A DNA stretch of 44,049 nucleotides from Nostoc sp. JL33 (GTDB lineage: Bacteria > Cyanobacteriota > Cyanobacteriia > Cyanobacteriales > Nostocaceae), in the NCBI RefSeq assembly GCF_017114985.1, contig NZ_JABXKP010000043.1, positions 59,024 through 103,072 of the forward strand. Direction: 5' to 3'. Position numbers and translations under genes: made by a program. The notes beneath the pieces were generated by a model, which had not been told where the DNA came from, made no database searches, and saw only the letters and a list, made by a program, of their open reading frames with translations. The first letter of the stretch is position 1. Each line of letters starts with the position of its first letter. Shown piece after piece: positions 33,684 to 41,522 of this stretch.

Positions 33684-34277
33684 GTGGATATTCCTATTCT
33701 CATTCAAACATTTATCGCTGTGTTTGTCTTGGCGGATGCTGTAGGCAATATACCGATTGTTTTAGTTTTGACTAAGGGCATGATGCCAGACCAAAGAAAC
33801 AAAGTTATAGATAAAGCAATTATCATTGCGATCGCAGTTCTTTTGCTATTTGCCTTTTCAGGACAAGTAATTTTAAATTATTTGGAAATCAGTATCGGCT
33901 CTTTACGAGTAGCAGGAGGACTATTGTTGCTGTTAATTGCTTTGCAAATGCTGCGGGGAGAATTAGATCAGCCGATTATTGAGGAAGGACGCGATGTCGC
34001 AATTACTCCACTAGCTTTACCACTGCTAGCGGGGCCAGGGACTTTGACAACAGTGATGTTGCTGATGTCGAAATCACAGAGTCCGCATATTGCTGTGGCG
34101 GTGGGCATCTTAGCAGCGATGTTTATCACTTGGTTGATTTTGCGTTTAGCAAATCTGATTGAGCAGTGGATTGGTGCAGAAGGTGGAGTGATTGTGACTC
34201 AGCTTTTGGGCTTTCTGTTGGCGGCGCTAGCGGTGGAAATTGGTAGTACGGGAATTAAAGAGTTGTTTTTGAGCTAG
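33684..34277 (+). CDS. MarC-family integral membrane protein
   Basis: 197 residues with six membrane helices. Seen: FIAVFVLADAVGNIPIVLVLTKGM at the N-terminus and TPLALPLLAGPGTLTTVMLLMS in the middle, both typical of MarC/YhgN proteins. The family's function is still not established, despite the old 'multiple antibiotic resistance' name. The start is a GTG (33,684). A likely terminator follows at 34,320. Confidence 0.9.
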   Translation: MDIPILIQTFIAVFVLADAVGNIPIVLVLTKGMMPDQRNKVIDKAIIIAIAVLLLFAFSGQVILNYLEISIGSLRVAGGLLLLLIALQMLRGELDQPIIEEGRDVAITPLALPLLAGPGTLTTVMLLMSKSQSPHIAVAVGILAAMFITWLILRLANLIEQWIGAEGGVIVTQLLGFLLAALAVEIGSTGIKELFLS

Positions 34278-34319
34278 AAAACTCCTGAAAATATTCTGAA
34301 ACTGTATACAAATGTAAAT

Positions 34320-34362
34320 AAGTTTGAGAGGCGCGAATTTCTCGTCTCTCAAACTTGTTTAT
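34320..34362 (+). terminator. Probable terminator after the MarC gene
   Basis: aagtttgagag and ctctcaaactt (11-bp perfect arms) with a 15-nt loop, then gtttataaaaatt. 42 bp after the stop. The T-run is weak. Confidence 0.5.
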
Positions 34363-34425
34363 AAAAATTAACCTAAAGTTAGAACAAAATGGATAACTCA
34401 AGAGGACTTTATTGCCGATTGAGTT

Positions 34426-34749
34426 TCAAAGATACTTTTCGAGAGTGGAAGCTAATGTACTTTTAGGCACAGCGCCGACCACCATATCCACTTTTAGTCC
34501 ACCCTTAAAAATCATTAATGTGGGAATGCTGCGGATGCCGTACTGACTAGCAACTTGAGGATTTTCATCCGTGTTGACTTTGACGACCTTAATTTGATCC
34601 TTGTACTGTTCGGAGATTTCATCGACAACAGGAGCTACCATACGGCATGGTCCGCACCAGGGTGCCCAAAAGTCAACTAAAACGGGTACATTGCATTCGA
34701 GTACTTCTTGCTTGAAACTAGAATCGGTAACTTGTGCGGCTGTTGACAT
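34426..34749 (-). CDS. trxA: Thioredoxin (m-type)
   Basis: 107 residues. Redox site WCGPC at 31-35 in [21 protein letters not shown], cis-Pro segment [14 protein letters not shown], and an end matching m-type cyanobacterial thioredoxins. It reduces Calvin-cycle enzymes and peroxiredoxins, and could serve the PAPS reductase coded at 40,049. I choose the ATG at 34,749 ([12 protein letters not shown]), the usual family start, over an upstream TTG. Confidence 0.95.
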   Translation of the reverse strand: MSTAAQVTDSSFKQEVLECNVPVLVDFWAPWCGPCRMVAPVVDEISEQYKDQIKVVKVNTDENPQVASQYGIRSIPTLMIFKGGLKVDMVVGAVPKSTLASTLEKYL

Positions 34750-34874
34750 GCCTAAAACCTTCGCCAATAATATCTGAGCTTGGTGAAAATTCTACCATAG
34801 CAAAAACCTCAGCTTAGGAGTAGAGGATGTACATTTGCAAAGAAGCTCTAGAATTAATTTACAAACATAAGGAA

Positions 34875-34898
34875 CCGCCCGAACAGTAGTCCGGGCGG
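34875..34898 (-). terminator. G/C-rich hairpin between guaB3 and trxA
   Basis: ccgcccg and cgggcgg, 7-bp perfect arms with a 10-nt loop. It lies between the two minus-strand genes and may end the guaB3 transcript; no T-run is seen, so it could also be a leader structure of trxA. Confidence 0.4.
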
Positions 34899-35005
34899 AG
34901 TGTGGTGTGAGGAGTGAACGGAAACATTCGTCTCCGCTATCTCTATTGTAGGCGACATATCGGATTTTTCCAGCAATTGTTTAGGGGGCTGGAAAAAATT
35001 ATTGA

Positions 35006-35124
35006 AGGAGTGGGGAGTGGGGAGTGGGGAGTGGGGAGTGGAGCATTAATTATTTCTTACCTATCTTCCTCATCTTCCTCATCTTCCTCATCCCCCTATT
35101 CCCTACTCCCTACTCCCTACTCCC
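35006..35124. repeat. Block of tandem repeats next to guaB3 (STRR)
   Basis: Three repeats in a row: (ggggagt)n at 35,006-35,043, a 9-bp repeat (cttcctcat)n at 35,063-35,091, and (ctactcc)n at 35,096-35,124. The last one touches the guaB3 stop codon (35,126-35,128). An apparent plus-strand frame here is only repeat. Confidence 0.85.
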
Positions 35125-35125
35125 T

Positions 35126-36289
35126 TTATTTGCCCATACCTAATTGTTGAGCTTTTTGGTAAACTTTACCTTCGGTTAATAAAGAAGGCGCAATCACAAC
35201 TTCCACTTGTTGCATTTCTTTAATATTTTTGGCTCCTAAAGTCCCCATGCTGGTCTTTAAGGCCCCTAAAAGATTGTGGGTGCCATCATCTAGTCCTGCT
35301 GGGCCAATGAGTATTTGCTCTAGGCTACCAGTGGTGGCGACGCGAATCCGGGTGCCACGAGGCAACACTGGGCTGGGAGTTGCCATACCCCAATGATAAC
35401 CTCGTCCTGGAGCTTCTGCGGCTCTAGCAAAGGGCGAGCCAATCATCACACCATCGGCACCGCAGGCGATGCATTTACAAATGTCGCCACCGGTGATTAA
35501 ACCGCCATCAGCAATAATCGGAATATAGTTGCCAGTTTCCTTGTAGTAATCATCTCGTGCTGCTGCACAATCTGCGATCGCAGTCGCCTGTGGCACACCC
35601 ACACCCAACACCCCACGGGACGTACAAGCCGCACCAGGCCCAATTCCCACAAGTACCCCAGCCGCCCCAGCTTTTAACAAATTCAAAGTGACTTCGTAAG
35701 TCACGCAATTTCCCAATACCACGGGGATGGGCATGGAACGGCAAAATTCTGCTAAATCGAGTGGTACTAAAGACTCTGGTGACAGATGTGCAGTAGAAAC
35801 CACCGTAGCCTGCACAAAAAATAAATCTGCCCCAGCTTTTGCCACCGCCTCACCATATTTACTTGCACCGGCTGGAGTTGTACTCACCGCCGCAATGCCA
35901 CCTTGTTGTTTAATTTCCTGAATACGTAGTTCAATTAATTCTGGCTTTATTGGTTCGGCATAGACTTCTTGCATCAGGGCAACAAATTCATCTTTCCCCA
36001 CAGAGGCAATCCGATCTAATATTGGCTCTGGATCAGCATAGCGAGTTTGAATCCCCTCTAAATTGAGGACACCTAATGCTCCTAACTGTGACAAACGTAC
36101 AGCCATGCGAACATCTACTACGCCATCCATTGCACTGGCAATTATCGGGATTTCTCGCTCAATATTGCCAATCCGCCACTTAGTCTCTGCCAAACTGGGG
36201 TCTAGTGTTCTGTTACCGGGGACTAAAGCAATTTCATCTATTCCGTAAGCTCTGCGAGCTGTTTTTCCCCGCCCAAGTTGAATTTCCAC
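35126..36289 (-). CDS. guaB3: GuaB3-type IMP dehydrogenase
   Basis: 387 residues, TIM-barrel IMPDH/GMPR superfamily without the CBS domains of normal GuaB. Catalytic Cys222 in GIGPGAACTSRGVLGVG, phosphate/IMP-binding IIADGGLITGGD and GADGVMIGSPFARAAEAPG. The start MEIQLGRGKTARRAYGIDEIALVPG is diagnostic of the GuaB3 branch. I recall that cyanobacterial GuaB3 has been described as a distinct IMP dehydrogenase (IMP to XMP, guanine nucleotide synthesis). Monocistronic, with tandem repeats abutting its stop. Confidence 0.9.
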   Translation of the reverse strand: MEIQLGRGKTARRAYGIDEIALVPGNRTLDPSLAETKWRIGNIEREIPIIASAMDGVVDVRMAVRLSQLGALGVLNLEGIQTRYADPEPILDRIASVGKDEFVALMQEVYAEPIKPELIELRIQEIKQQGGIAAVSTTPAGASKYGEAVAKAGADLFFVQATVVSTAHLSPESLVPLDLAEFCRSMPIPVVLGNCVTYEVTLNLLKAGAAGVLVGIGPGAACTSRGVLGVGVPQATAIADCAAARDDYYKETGNYIPIIADGGLITGGDICKCIACGADGVMIGSPFARAAEAPGRGYHWGMATPSPVLPRGTRIRVATTGSLEQILIGPAGLDDGTHNLLGALKTSMGTLGAKNIKEMQQVEVVIAPSLLTEGKVYQKAQQLGMGK

Positions 36290-36572
36290 GCTTTAATTTT
36301 TCTCAAATCTCTATTAAGCTAGGGTATCAAATTGTAGAGGTAATTGGGACGTTTTTTTTCCGAATCACACCAGACTAGTCTGAGTAGTCCAAACTCAAGT
36401 CAAAATTTTGGTGGACGCAAAGCACGCACCAAGGAACCAAATGAGAAAAAGTTGTTAATTGGTTTATATATTGTGTTGTTTAAAGGTTAGTGTTGCCCTA
36501 GTTTTTCGACTATTGTACTTTGATGTGTTTGTTATTACTTAGTAATCTGAATATTATTGGCATTAGTTCTCT

Positions 36573-36612
36573 GAATTTGTCTGTATTGACTTAGGTCAAT
36601 ACAGACAAATTC
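36573..36612. repeat. Perfect 40-nt palindrome upstream of guaB3
   Basis: Arms gaatttgtctgtattgac and its exact complement (18 bp), loop ttag. It lies 284 bp before guaB3 and 112 bp after the ydcF-like stop. As RNA it would be a very stable stem, but no T-run follows. The rest of 36,290-36,723 has no gene. Confidence 0.8.
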
Positions 36613-36723
36613 CCATAAATGATATGATACCAACTTGGAATAGTTTGTCTTGTTTCAAATCGAGAAACCTTTTGAATCTGAAGATTTTCAATTCCAAAAT
36701 CTAAAATCCAAAATTGGTTTGAT

Positions 36724-37293
36724 TTATTGTTTATCTTTAGCTGCATCTACACCAGTGAAACCAGTCGCTAACCAAAGTATCGCTCTAGCTCCATCGCGGA
36801 TAGATTTTTCGATAGATTCAGGGGGTTTTTCTGAAGGAACTGGCACTGGTTTTAAATAAATACCTCGACTACCCAAAATAATTTCGCCGATGACACGAGC
36901 CCGACGCATATGGAAGTCTGAAGTAATCAAATAAACGCTCTTGATGCCACGAGCTTGCAAATCATCCACCAACGTAGTAAAATTAGTAACTGTATCTACT
37001 GCTTCATAGTCCAAGTGTAAACGTTTGGGATCAACTCCAGCCTTGGTAAATACTCGTTGGGTGAATCCAGGTGGACTACCCCCGCTAATCCAAATTGGTA
37101 TATTTGGATGCTCACGAACGAATTTTGCTGTAAACTTCTCTCGCTCTAAATGTCTCGTTGAACCACCCAACACTACAACTGCTTGCGGCTGTACAAATTG
37201 GTTTTGTACTTCTTTGTATTCCCACCACAGGATTAGCGGTAGAACAAAAGCCATAAAACGAAAAGATTTACCTGTAAACAGTGGCTTATTCAA
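36724..37293 (-). CDS. YdcF-family (DUF218) protein
   Basis: 189 residues. N-terminal hydrophobic helix (about 13-24, a signal anchor), then the DUF218 fold: QAVVVLGGSTRHLEREKFTAKFV, IPIWISGGSPPGF, DYEAVDTVTNF and VYLITSDFHMRRARVIGEII, which contains the family's conserved Ser-Asp-x-His-x-x-Arg. Probably faces the periplasm; family members are linked to envelope metabolism, with substrate unclear. Monocistronic. Confidence 0.88.
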   Translation of the reverse strand: MNKPLFTGKSFRFMAFVLPLILWWEYKEVQNQFVQPQAVVVLGGSTRHLEREKFTAKFVREHPNIPIWISGGSPPGFTQRVFTKAGVDPKRLHLDYEAVDTVTNFTTLVDDLQARGIKSVYLITSDFHMRRARVIGEIILGSRGIYLKPVPVPSEKPPESIEKSIRDGARAILWLATGFTGVDAAKDKQ

Positions 37294-37905
37294 GGCTCGA
37301 TAACTTAATTTACTGAATCCAAAATTTCCTCTGGCTAGAAGAAAAACAACAATTGATAGTAGAGTAGCAAACTCCTAGAATATCTGCCCAAATATAAATT
37401 TGGGTGATTTTCATGTTACAGCGCGATTAAGCGTGCTTGAAGTTTTTCCTCTAATTGATGGATTATCCTAACCTGTATCGGACAATCCATCAAAGGGTTC
37501 TAGCAGCTTGTCGGAGAACCCGATTTAGCGGGACTTAAACATTTTTCAGGGATAAACAAGCCTTAAACCGATGCAGGGTAAGGGAAATACACCAAATGCT
37601 TAACAATATCTCAAACCCAGATATATCACCGGAGCAAGCAAAACAATGTCAAAGTCCGTCTATATATAAATTTGGGGCTTTTTTTGGGGTGTTTTTTGTC
37701 TAAGTCCGAATACAAGTGGGGAAAATGCTATATTATCTGATTATTGAAAGAGCGATCGCCCTTGTGAAAAAACATATAATTAGGCGATCGCTCACTTGCA
37801 TAAATACTCGTACAGCCTTACTCCACAACGCTACAAGGGTTGGGGCTGTTCTTCTTAGGTGTGTATTGGACTCAACTGAGAACCGCTATAATCAGGCGAT
37901 AAGAT
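37294..37905. other. Intergenic region with hairpins, no gene supported
   Basis: Contains ttgatggatt/aatccatcaa arms (37,455-37,464 and 37,484-37,493) and gagcgatcgcc/ggcgatcgctc arms around HIP1 sites (about 37,751-37,791). An open frame at 37,716-37,937 has no family pattern and covers the second hairpin, so I do not call it. Confidence 0.5.
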
Positions 37906-38535
37906 TTAAGCACTCGCCAACCGAGTCAAATGCTTGAGTATACGTAGCACCTCGTACAATTCATTTCCAGGGTTTCGCATCAAAAAACCCTTTGATAAAG
38001 CATAACGCGGTGGATTTCCTTTCACTAATTTGACGAAAATAAACTCGCTTCCCGTGGCAATCATACCAAAATTGGGTTTATCGGTATAAGGATTTCCTAA
38101 CATATAAGCAATAATTTGTGCGAGTCCTTCTTTAATTGAAAATGAAGCTCTTTTAGACTCAATAATCATCACCCAGAATTGCTCTTTCAAAACTAAGGTA
38201 TCTATTCTCCCTTTGATAATGACATCTTCATCTGGCACAGCAATATCTATGGATTTTTCTGATTTTACATAAAAGGGAGCTAGATAAAAATCCCCAATAA
38301 AAAGTAATGGGTCTACAACTGCCATTCTGACTATATCTTTTAGTAAAGGTGGGTAATTAAGGAGATTTAAATAACCCGTTTTTACCTTGTCTAAAAGTTG
38401 TTTGTCTAAATCATTAATTCCTGGTAAATTCTCTTGCCATTCGGGGAATAATGAGTCATCCAAAACTAACTGAATACCAAACTTATCGATTAAGTACCGT
38501 AAGTCAGTGTCCTTTGCTTGGATTGTTTGCGTCAT
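37906..38535 (-). CDS. PD-(D/E)XK nuclease-like protein (HsdR-N type)
   Basis: 209 residues. VIIKGRIDTLVLKEQFWVMIIESKRASFSI gives the PD-(D/E)XK core: Asp of GRID, then Glu-Ser-Lys (ExK) 13 residues on, followed by SIKEGLAQIIAYMLG, where a Gln helix is usual in HsdR-N/type I restriction-related proteins. No helicase domain and no partner methylase or specificity subunit nearby, so it is an orphan. The ATG at 38,535 (MTQTIQAKDTDLRYLIDKFG) is chosen; a longer frame upstream runs through a dispersed repeat. Confidence 0.75.
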   Translation of the reverse strand: MTQTIQAKDTDLRYLIDKFGIQLVLDDSLFPEWQENLPGINDLDKQLLDKVKTGYLNLLNYPPLLKDIVRMAVVDPLLFIGDFYLAPFYVKSEKSIDIAVPDEDVIIKGRIDTLVLKEQFWVMIIESKRASFSIKEGLAQIIAYMLGNPYTDKPNFGMIATGSEFIFVKLVKGNPPRYALSKGFLMRNPGNELYEVLRILKHLTRLASA

Positions 38536-38640
38536 AGATTTTGGTGAGTGGAAAATAGGGCTTACACAAAATACCTCTAAAACTCTGATTTCTCCGCGCC
38601 CTCCGTGCCTCTGCGGTAGCCTGCGGCAAGCCACTTCTCT

Positions 38641-38681
38641 ACGTTCGCGCAGCGTGTCGCAGACAGACGCTACGCGAACGT
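38641..38681. repeat. Dispersed hairpin repeat between the nuclease-like and sbcD genes
   Basis: acgttcgcgcagcgtgt and agacgctacgcgaacgt form 15 of 17 pairs around a 7-nt loop. It is preceded by a piece of ctccgtgcctctgcggtagc-type repeat (38,585-38,635). Similar units are at 10,599 and 40,925. Confidence 0.7.
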
Positions 38682-38733
38682 GTCTACGTTATTCCATAAC
38701 AATTGTTAATTACGAATTACGAATTATTTTATC

Positions 38734-39987
38734 CTATTCATTAATTGCTGGTTCTAGCCAAACTTGCACATCATCTGCTAGCAACTTCTGTGCTGCATCC
38801 AGCATTGATGCTGCGATATCTTTGAGGTCTTCACGATTGTTCAAGTAAGTTTTCAAGGCTTCCATTGGGTCGATGCTGCTACTTGCACTCAATTCGGGAA
38901 TGCGGGGTCGAGCTAATTGACTGATTAATTCTGCTTGAATGGTGTAGGTATGAGCGGCACTTAAAGCAGTATGTAGAGAGGAACTGTCAATTAAATCCAT
39001 CTGTTCGGAGCGGAGTTTGTAAATTAGCCGCACTACAGCATCTTCAATATCATACTTGGCGATCGCTTTCATTAATACCGCTTGCGGATCATCTGCTTTC
39101 GAGATATCCACTTCAAGGGTGCGGAAAGTCCGAACTGTTAAGGGACAAAATTCCCATTCAGCCCTCCCCCGCTCCAGTTCCAGCATTACATAACCTTTGT
39201 CTTCTTTTTCTTCACTGAAATCTACCCGCTCAATGCTTCCTGGATAAATCACCGGCGGGTTGTTGGATTTATTCAGGTTCTGGTGGCGGTGGACGTGTCC
39301 CAAGGCTACATAATCAAAACAAGGTCGCGTCAGCAAAGATAAGGGCAGAGTAAACCCTTTACCCACCGCCAAAAAGCGTTCTGCGCCCAAGGTAGCATTG
39401 TCAGACATCAAGTGAGCTAGAAGGACAGTTGGCACATTGGGGTCAAGACGGCGAATTTCCCCTTCTAGAACAACTCGCAGGCGTTCCGTTAACAGTTGGT
39501 TGACTTCCGCCAAAGACAAACCTTCAGTCTCTTGGCGAGTCATCAGAGTGGAACGGGTTAGCCAAGGGAGGGTGATTACTTGCACTTTGCCATTGCGGGT
39601 TTCGATGCAGTGAGTAGTTAATGTATCACCGACAACAAATCCTGGTACTCCCAAAGTGCGGTAAATATTTAAACTCGCTCCTCCCTGTCCTTGGGAGTGT
39701 TGGTCATGGTTCCCCACCAACAGCACTGTTGGAATATTGGCATCCATGAGACGGCGAAACTGGCTGGCAAAAGCTTGTTGTACATAGGGCGGTGGTGTAG
39801 CATCCGGGAAAGCATCGCCACCAAATATCACCATATCTACAACATCTGTCAGCGCTCGGTCAATGCATTTAGACAAGGTATTGACAAAATCCTCCAACCG
39901 TGTATTTAATCCAGTGGCGGGATTAATTCGTCCGTGGGAGAAGCCGCTTCCCATGTGGATGTCGGAGAGGTGGAGGATCTTAATCAT
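38734..39987 (-). CDS. sbcD: SbcD-like DNA repair exonuclease
   Basis: 417 residues, calcineurin-like phosphoesterase of the SbcD/Mre11 group. Metal-site motifs in order: LSDIHMGSG, FGGDAF, VGNHDQHSQG, LLAHLMSD and LGHVHRHQ. After them, YPGSIERVDFSEEKEDKGYVMLEL is the typical SbcD segment, and a capping domain follows. It would process hairpins and DNA ends with SbcC, whose gene is not in the window. In a genome this rich in palindromes it is a natural fit. The ATG giving MIKILHLSDIH is chosen; one three codons upstream is also possible. Confidence 0.88.
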   Translation of the reverse strand: MIKILHLSDIHMGSGFSHGRINPATGLNTRLEDFVNTLSKCIDRALTDVVDMVIFGGDAFPDATPPPYVQQAFASQFRRLMDANIPTVLLVGNHDQHSQGQGGASLNIYRTLGVPGFVVGDTLTTHCIETRNGKVQVITLPWLTRSTLMTRQETEGLSLAEVNQLLTERLRVVLEGEIRRLDPNVPTVLLAHLMSDNATLGAERFLAVGKGFTLPLSLLTRPCFDYVALGHVHRHQNLNKSNNPPVIYPGSIERVDFSEEKEDKGYVMLELERGRAEWEFCPLTVRTFRTLEVDISKADDPQAVLMKAIAKYDIEDAVVRLIYKLRSEQMDLIDSSSLHTALSAAHTYTIQAELISQLARPRIPELSASSSIDPMEALKTYLNNREDLKDIAASMLDAAQKLLADDVQVWLEPAINE

Positions 39988-40048
39988 ATGTGTCATTAGT
40001 ATTTAGTCATTTGTTTAAATACTAATGACAAATGACCAAGACTAATAA

Positions 40049-40774
40049 CTAAATATGAATTCCACATTCTGTTTTATCACTTCCTCGCCAGCGTCCGGCG
40101 CGTTCGTCTTCGCCTTCGCCGACTTTGGTGGTGATGGGTTGGTCACCTATGCTGGGATAACCTTTGTCGTGTAGAGGGTTGTAGATGACTCCATGTTCAG
40201 CCACGTAAAGCCAGCTGTCTTTACGTGTCCAGGTAGCTATAGGATTTACTTTCAGCCGACCTTTACCATCTAATTCAAATATGGGCATATTCGCACGGGT
40301 TACTGCTTGGTCACGGCGGCGTCCGGTTATCCAAGCGATACTGTTGAGTTCGTCTAGACCCCGTAACAGTGGTTCAATTTTTGTAATGTGGTGGAATTGG
40401 GCAATATCTTTGTCCCAGAGTTTGTCCCCATATTTGGCTTCAAAGGCTTCGCGGGTTTCTACGTCTGGAGTTTTGAAAGTTTGCAAATCCAGGTTGTAGA
40501 TTTTTATGGCTTTGGTTACTAATTCTAGGCTTTCAGGGAAGTGGTGCAAGGTGTCGAGAAAGATCACAGGAACGGGATGCTTCAGTTCACTGTAAAGAAT
40601 ATGGGTAATTATCATGTCATCCACGTTAAAGGCGCTTGTTTGCACCAGTCCCGTTGGGATATTCTCTATAGACCATGCCAGTATTTCTTTGGGAGTGGCA
40701 GTTTCAAATTGCTGATTTAATTTTTCTAAGTCAAAAGCGATCGTTTTGTTTCTAGATGCCGTGGAAACTGTCAT
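40049..40774 (-). CDS. cysH: Phosphoadenylyl-sulfate (PAPS) reductase
   Basis: 241 residues. Reduces PAPS to sulfite using thioredoxin or glutaredoxin in sulfate assimilation. Seen: the nucleotide-binding strand VQTSAFNVDDMII (45-56) with VIFLDTLHHFPE, the KIEPLLRGL segment, WITGRRRDQAVTRA, and the C-terminal catalytic Cys in ECGIHI. The paired Cys motifs that carry the [4Fe-4S] cluster of APS reductases are absent, so PAPS is the likely substrate. Monocistronic here. Confidence 0.93.
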   Translation of the reverse strand: MTVSTASRNKTIAFDLEKLNQQFETATPKEILAWSIENIPTGLVQTSAFNVDDMIITHILYSELKHPVPVIFLDTLHHFPESLELVTKAIKIYNLDLQTFKTPDVETREAFEAKYGDKLWDKDIAQFHHITKIEPLLRGLDELNSIAWITGRRRDQAVTRANMPIFELDGKGRLKVNPIATWTRKDSWLYVAEHGVIYNPLHDKGYPSIGDQPITTKVGEGEDERAGRWRGSDKTECGIHI

Positions 40775-41145
40775 GATAATTCTCTGTTCAAATAATTTTA
40801 CCTTGATTAAGATTTATTTTAACCCATAAAGACTCGTATTCCGCTCGGAGATAAGGTAATTATTCTGTTCGGGAATTACTACATTATGGGCATTGCCCAA
40901 ACAGGGCATTTGTACTGAGCGTTGCCGTAAAGCCTGCGGCATAGCTACGCTTAGGGCGCAGCCGAAGGTAGAGAAGTATTGGGCGTTGTCCTATTTTGAA
41001 GATTCAGTCAAAACCAATACATAAGTATAGATTAGAGTATTTACTAAGAAACTTTACAGTCATTTAAGTTTTACAATGCTTTTATAGATATTTATACTGA
41101 TTTTGATATGGTTAAGAAACAATTAATAAAAAGGATTTTACTTAG
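40775..41145. other. Spacer with dispersed repeat, no gene
   Basis: The part 40,920-40,975 (gttgccgtaaagcctgcggc ... gaaggtagagaag) is a GCG-rich dispersed repeat. The remainder is A/T-rich and should carry promoters for cysH (leftward) and the small ORF at 41,146 (rightward). Confidence 0.5.
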
Positions 41146-41250
41146 ATGAAGGATTCAAAATTCTCCAATCCATTAGGCGAATCTATAATTATGGGCGCTT
41201 TAATGATGTTGACCAGCGTTAGCATAATTACAATAATGAACTTTTTCTAA
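41146..41250 (+). CDS. 34-residue single-pass membrane peptide, unknown
   Basis: ATG to TAA, 34 codons. Residues 1-12 are polar (MKDSKFSNPLGE); residues about 13-34 form one hydrophobic helix (SIIMGALMMLTSVSIITIMNFF) with a polar Ser/Thr stripe. aaaaagga lies about 11-18 bp upstream, somewhat far for a ribosome-binding site. A convincing terminator starts 37 bp after the stop, and the gene stands alone in a spacer, which argues for a real short transcript. It may be a small subunit of a thylakoid complex or a regulator, but I recognise no family. Confidence 0.5.
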   Translation: MKDSKFSNPLGESIIMGALMMLTSVSIITIMNFF

Positions 41251-41287
41251 GATAAAGATTTCTAATTTTAGCAATAAAACTTCACAT

Positions 41288-41322
41288 AGTCCGGCTCAAA
41301 ACTGAGCGGGGCTTTTGTTTTT
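41288..41322 (+). terminator. Rho-independent terminator after the 34-codon gene
   Basis: agtccggctc and gagcggggct pair at nine of ten positions (one G-T) around loop aaaact, followed by tttgttttt. No other plus-strand gene lies nearby to use it. Confidence 0.7.
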
Positions 41323-41492
41323 CTGATCGACATCTAAGCGTGTATGTTAAGCCTCTTGTGTGACTTCCAGTAGAGAATAATTTGAAAGCCGTGTTTTTAC
41401 GTAGTTTTGCAATCAGAAAATTTAAATGAGAAATTGGGATGCGATCGCTATTTGATGCTGAGTGCAATTAATTTTACTTTTTAATCAGCACC

Positions 41493-41522
41493 CAGCACGA
41501 GCTAAACCCTAGCTATCCGCTA
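41493..41522. repeat. 30-bp dispersed repeat, copy B
   Basis: Identical over 30 bases to 19,285-19,314. Its last three bases (cta) are the stop codon, TAG, of the minus-strand efflux gene, so the insertion may have set or trimmed the protein's C-terminus. Confidence 0.85.

Noticed and set aside
34914..35150. Plus-strand open frame of 78 codons
   Set aside because: It is mostly low-complexity translation of tandem repeats (poly-Ser and GSGEWGV) and overlaps the guaB3 end.
37716..37937. Plus-strand open frame of 73 codons
   Set aside because: No ribosome-binding site or family pattern, and it covers a HIP1 hairpin and the end of the opposite gene.
41282..41467. Minus-strand open frame of 61 codons
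   Set aside because: It runs through the terminator at 41,288-41,322 and has no family pattern.
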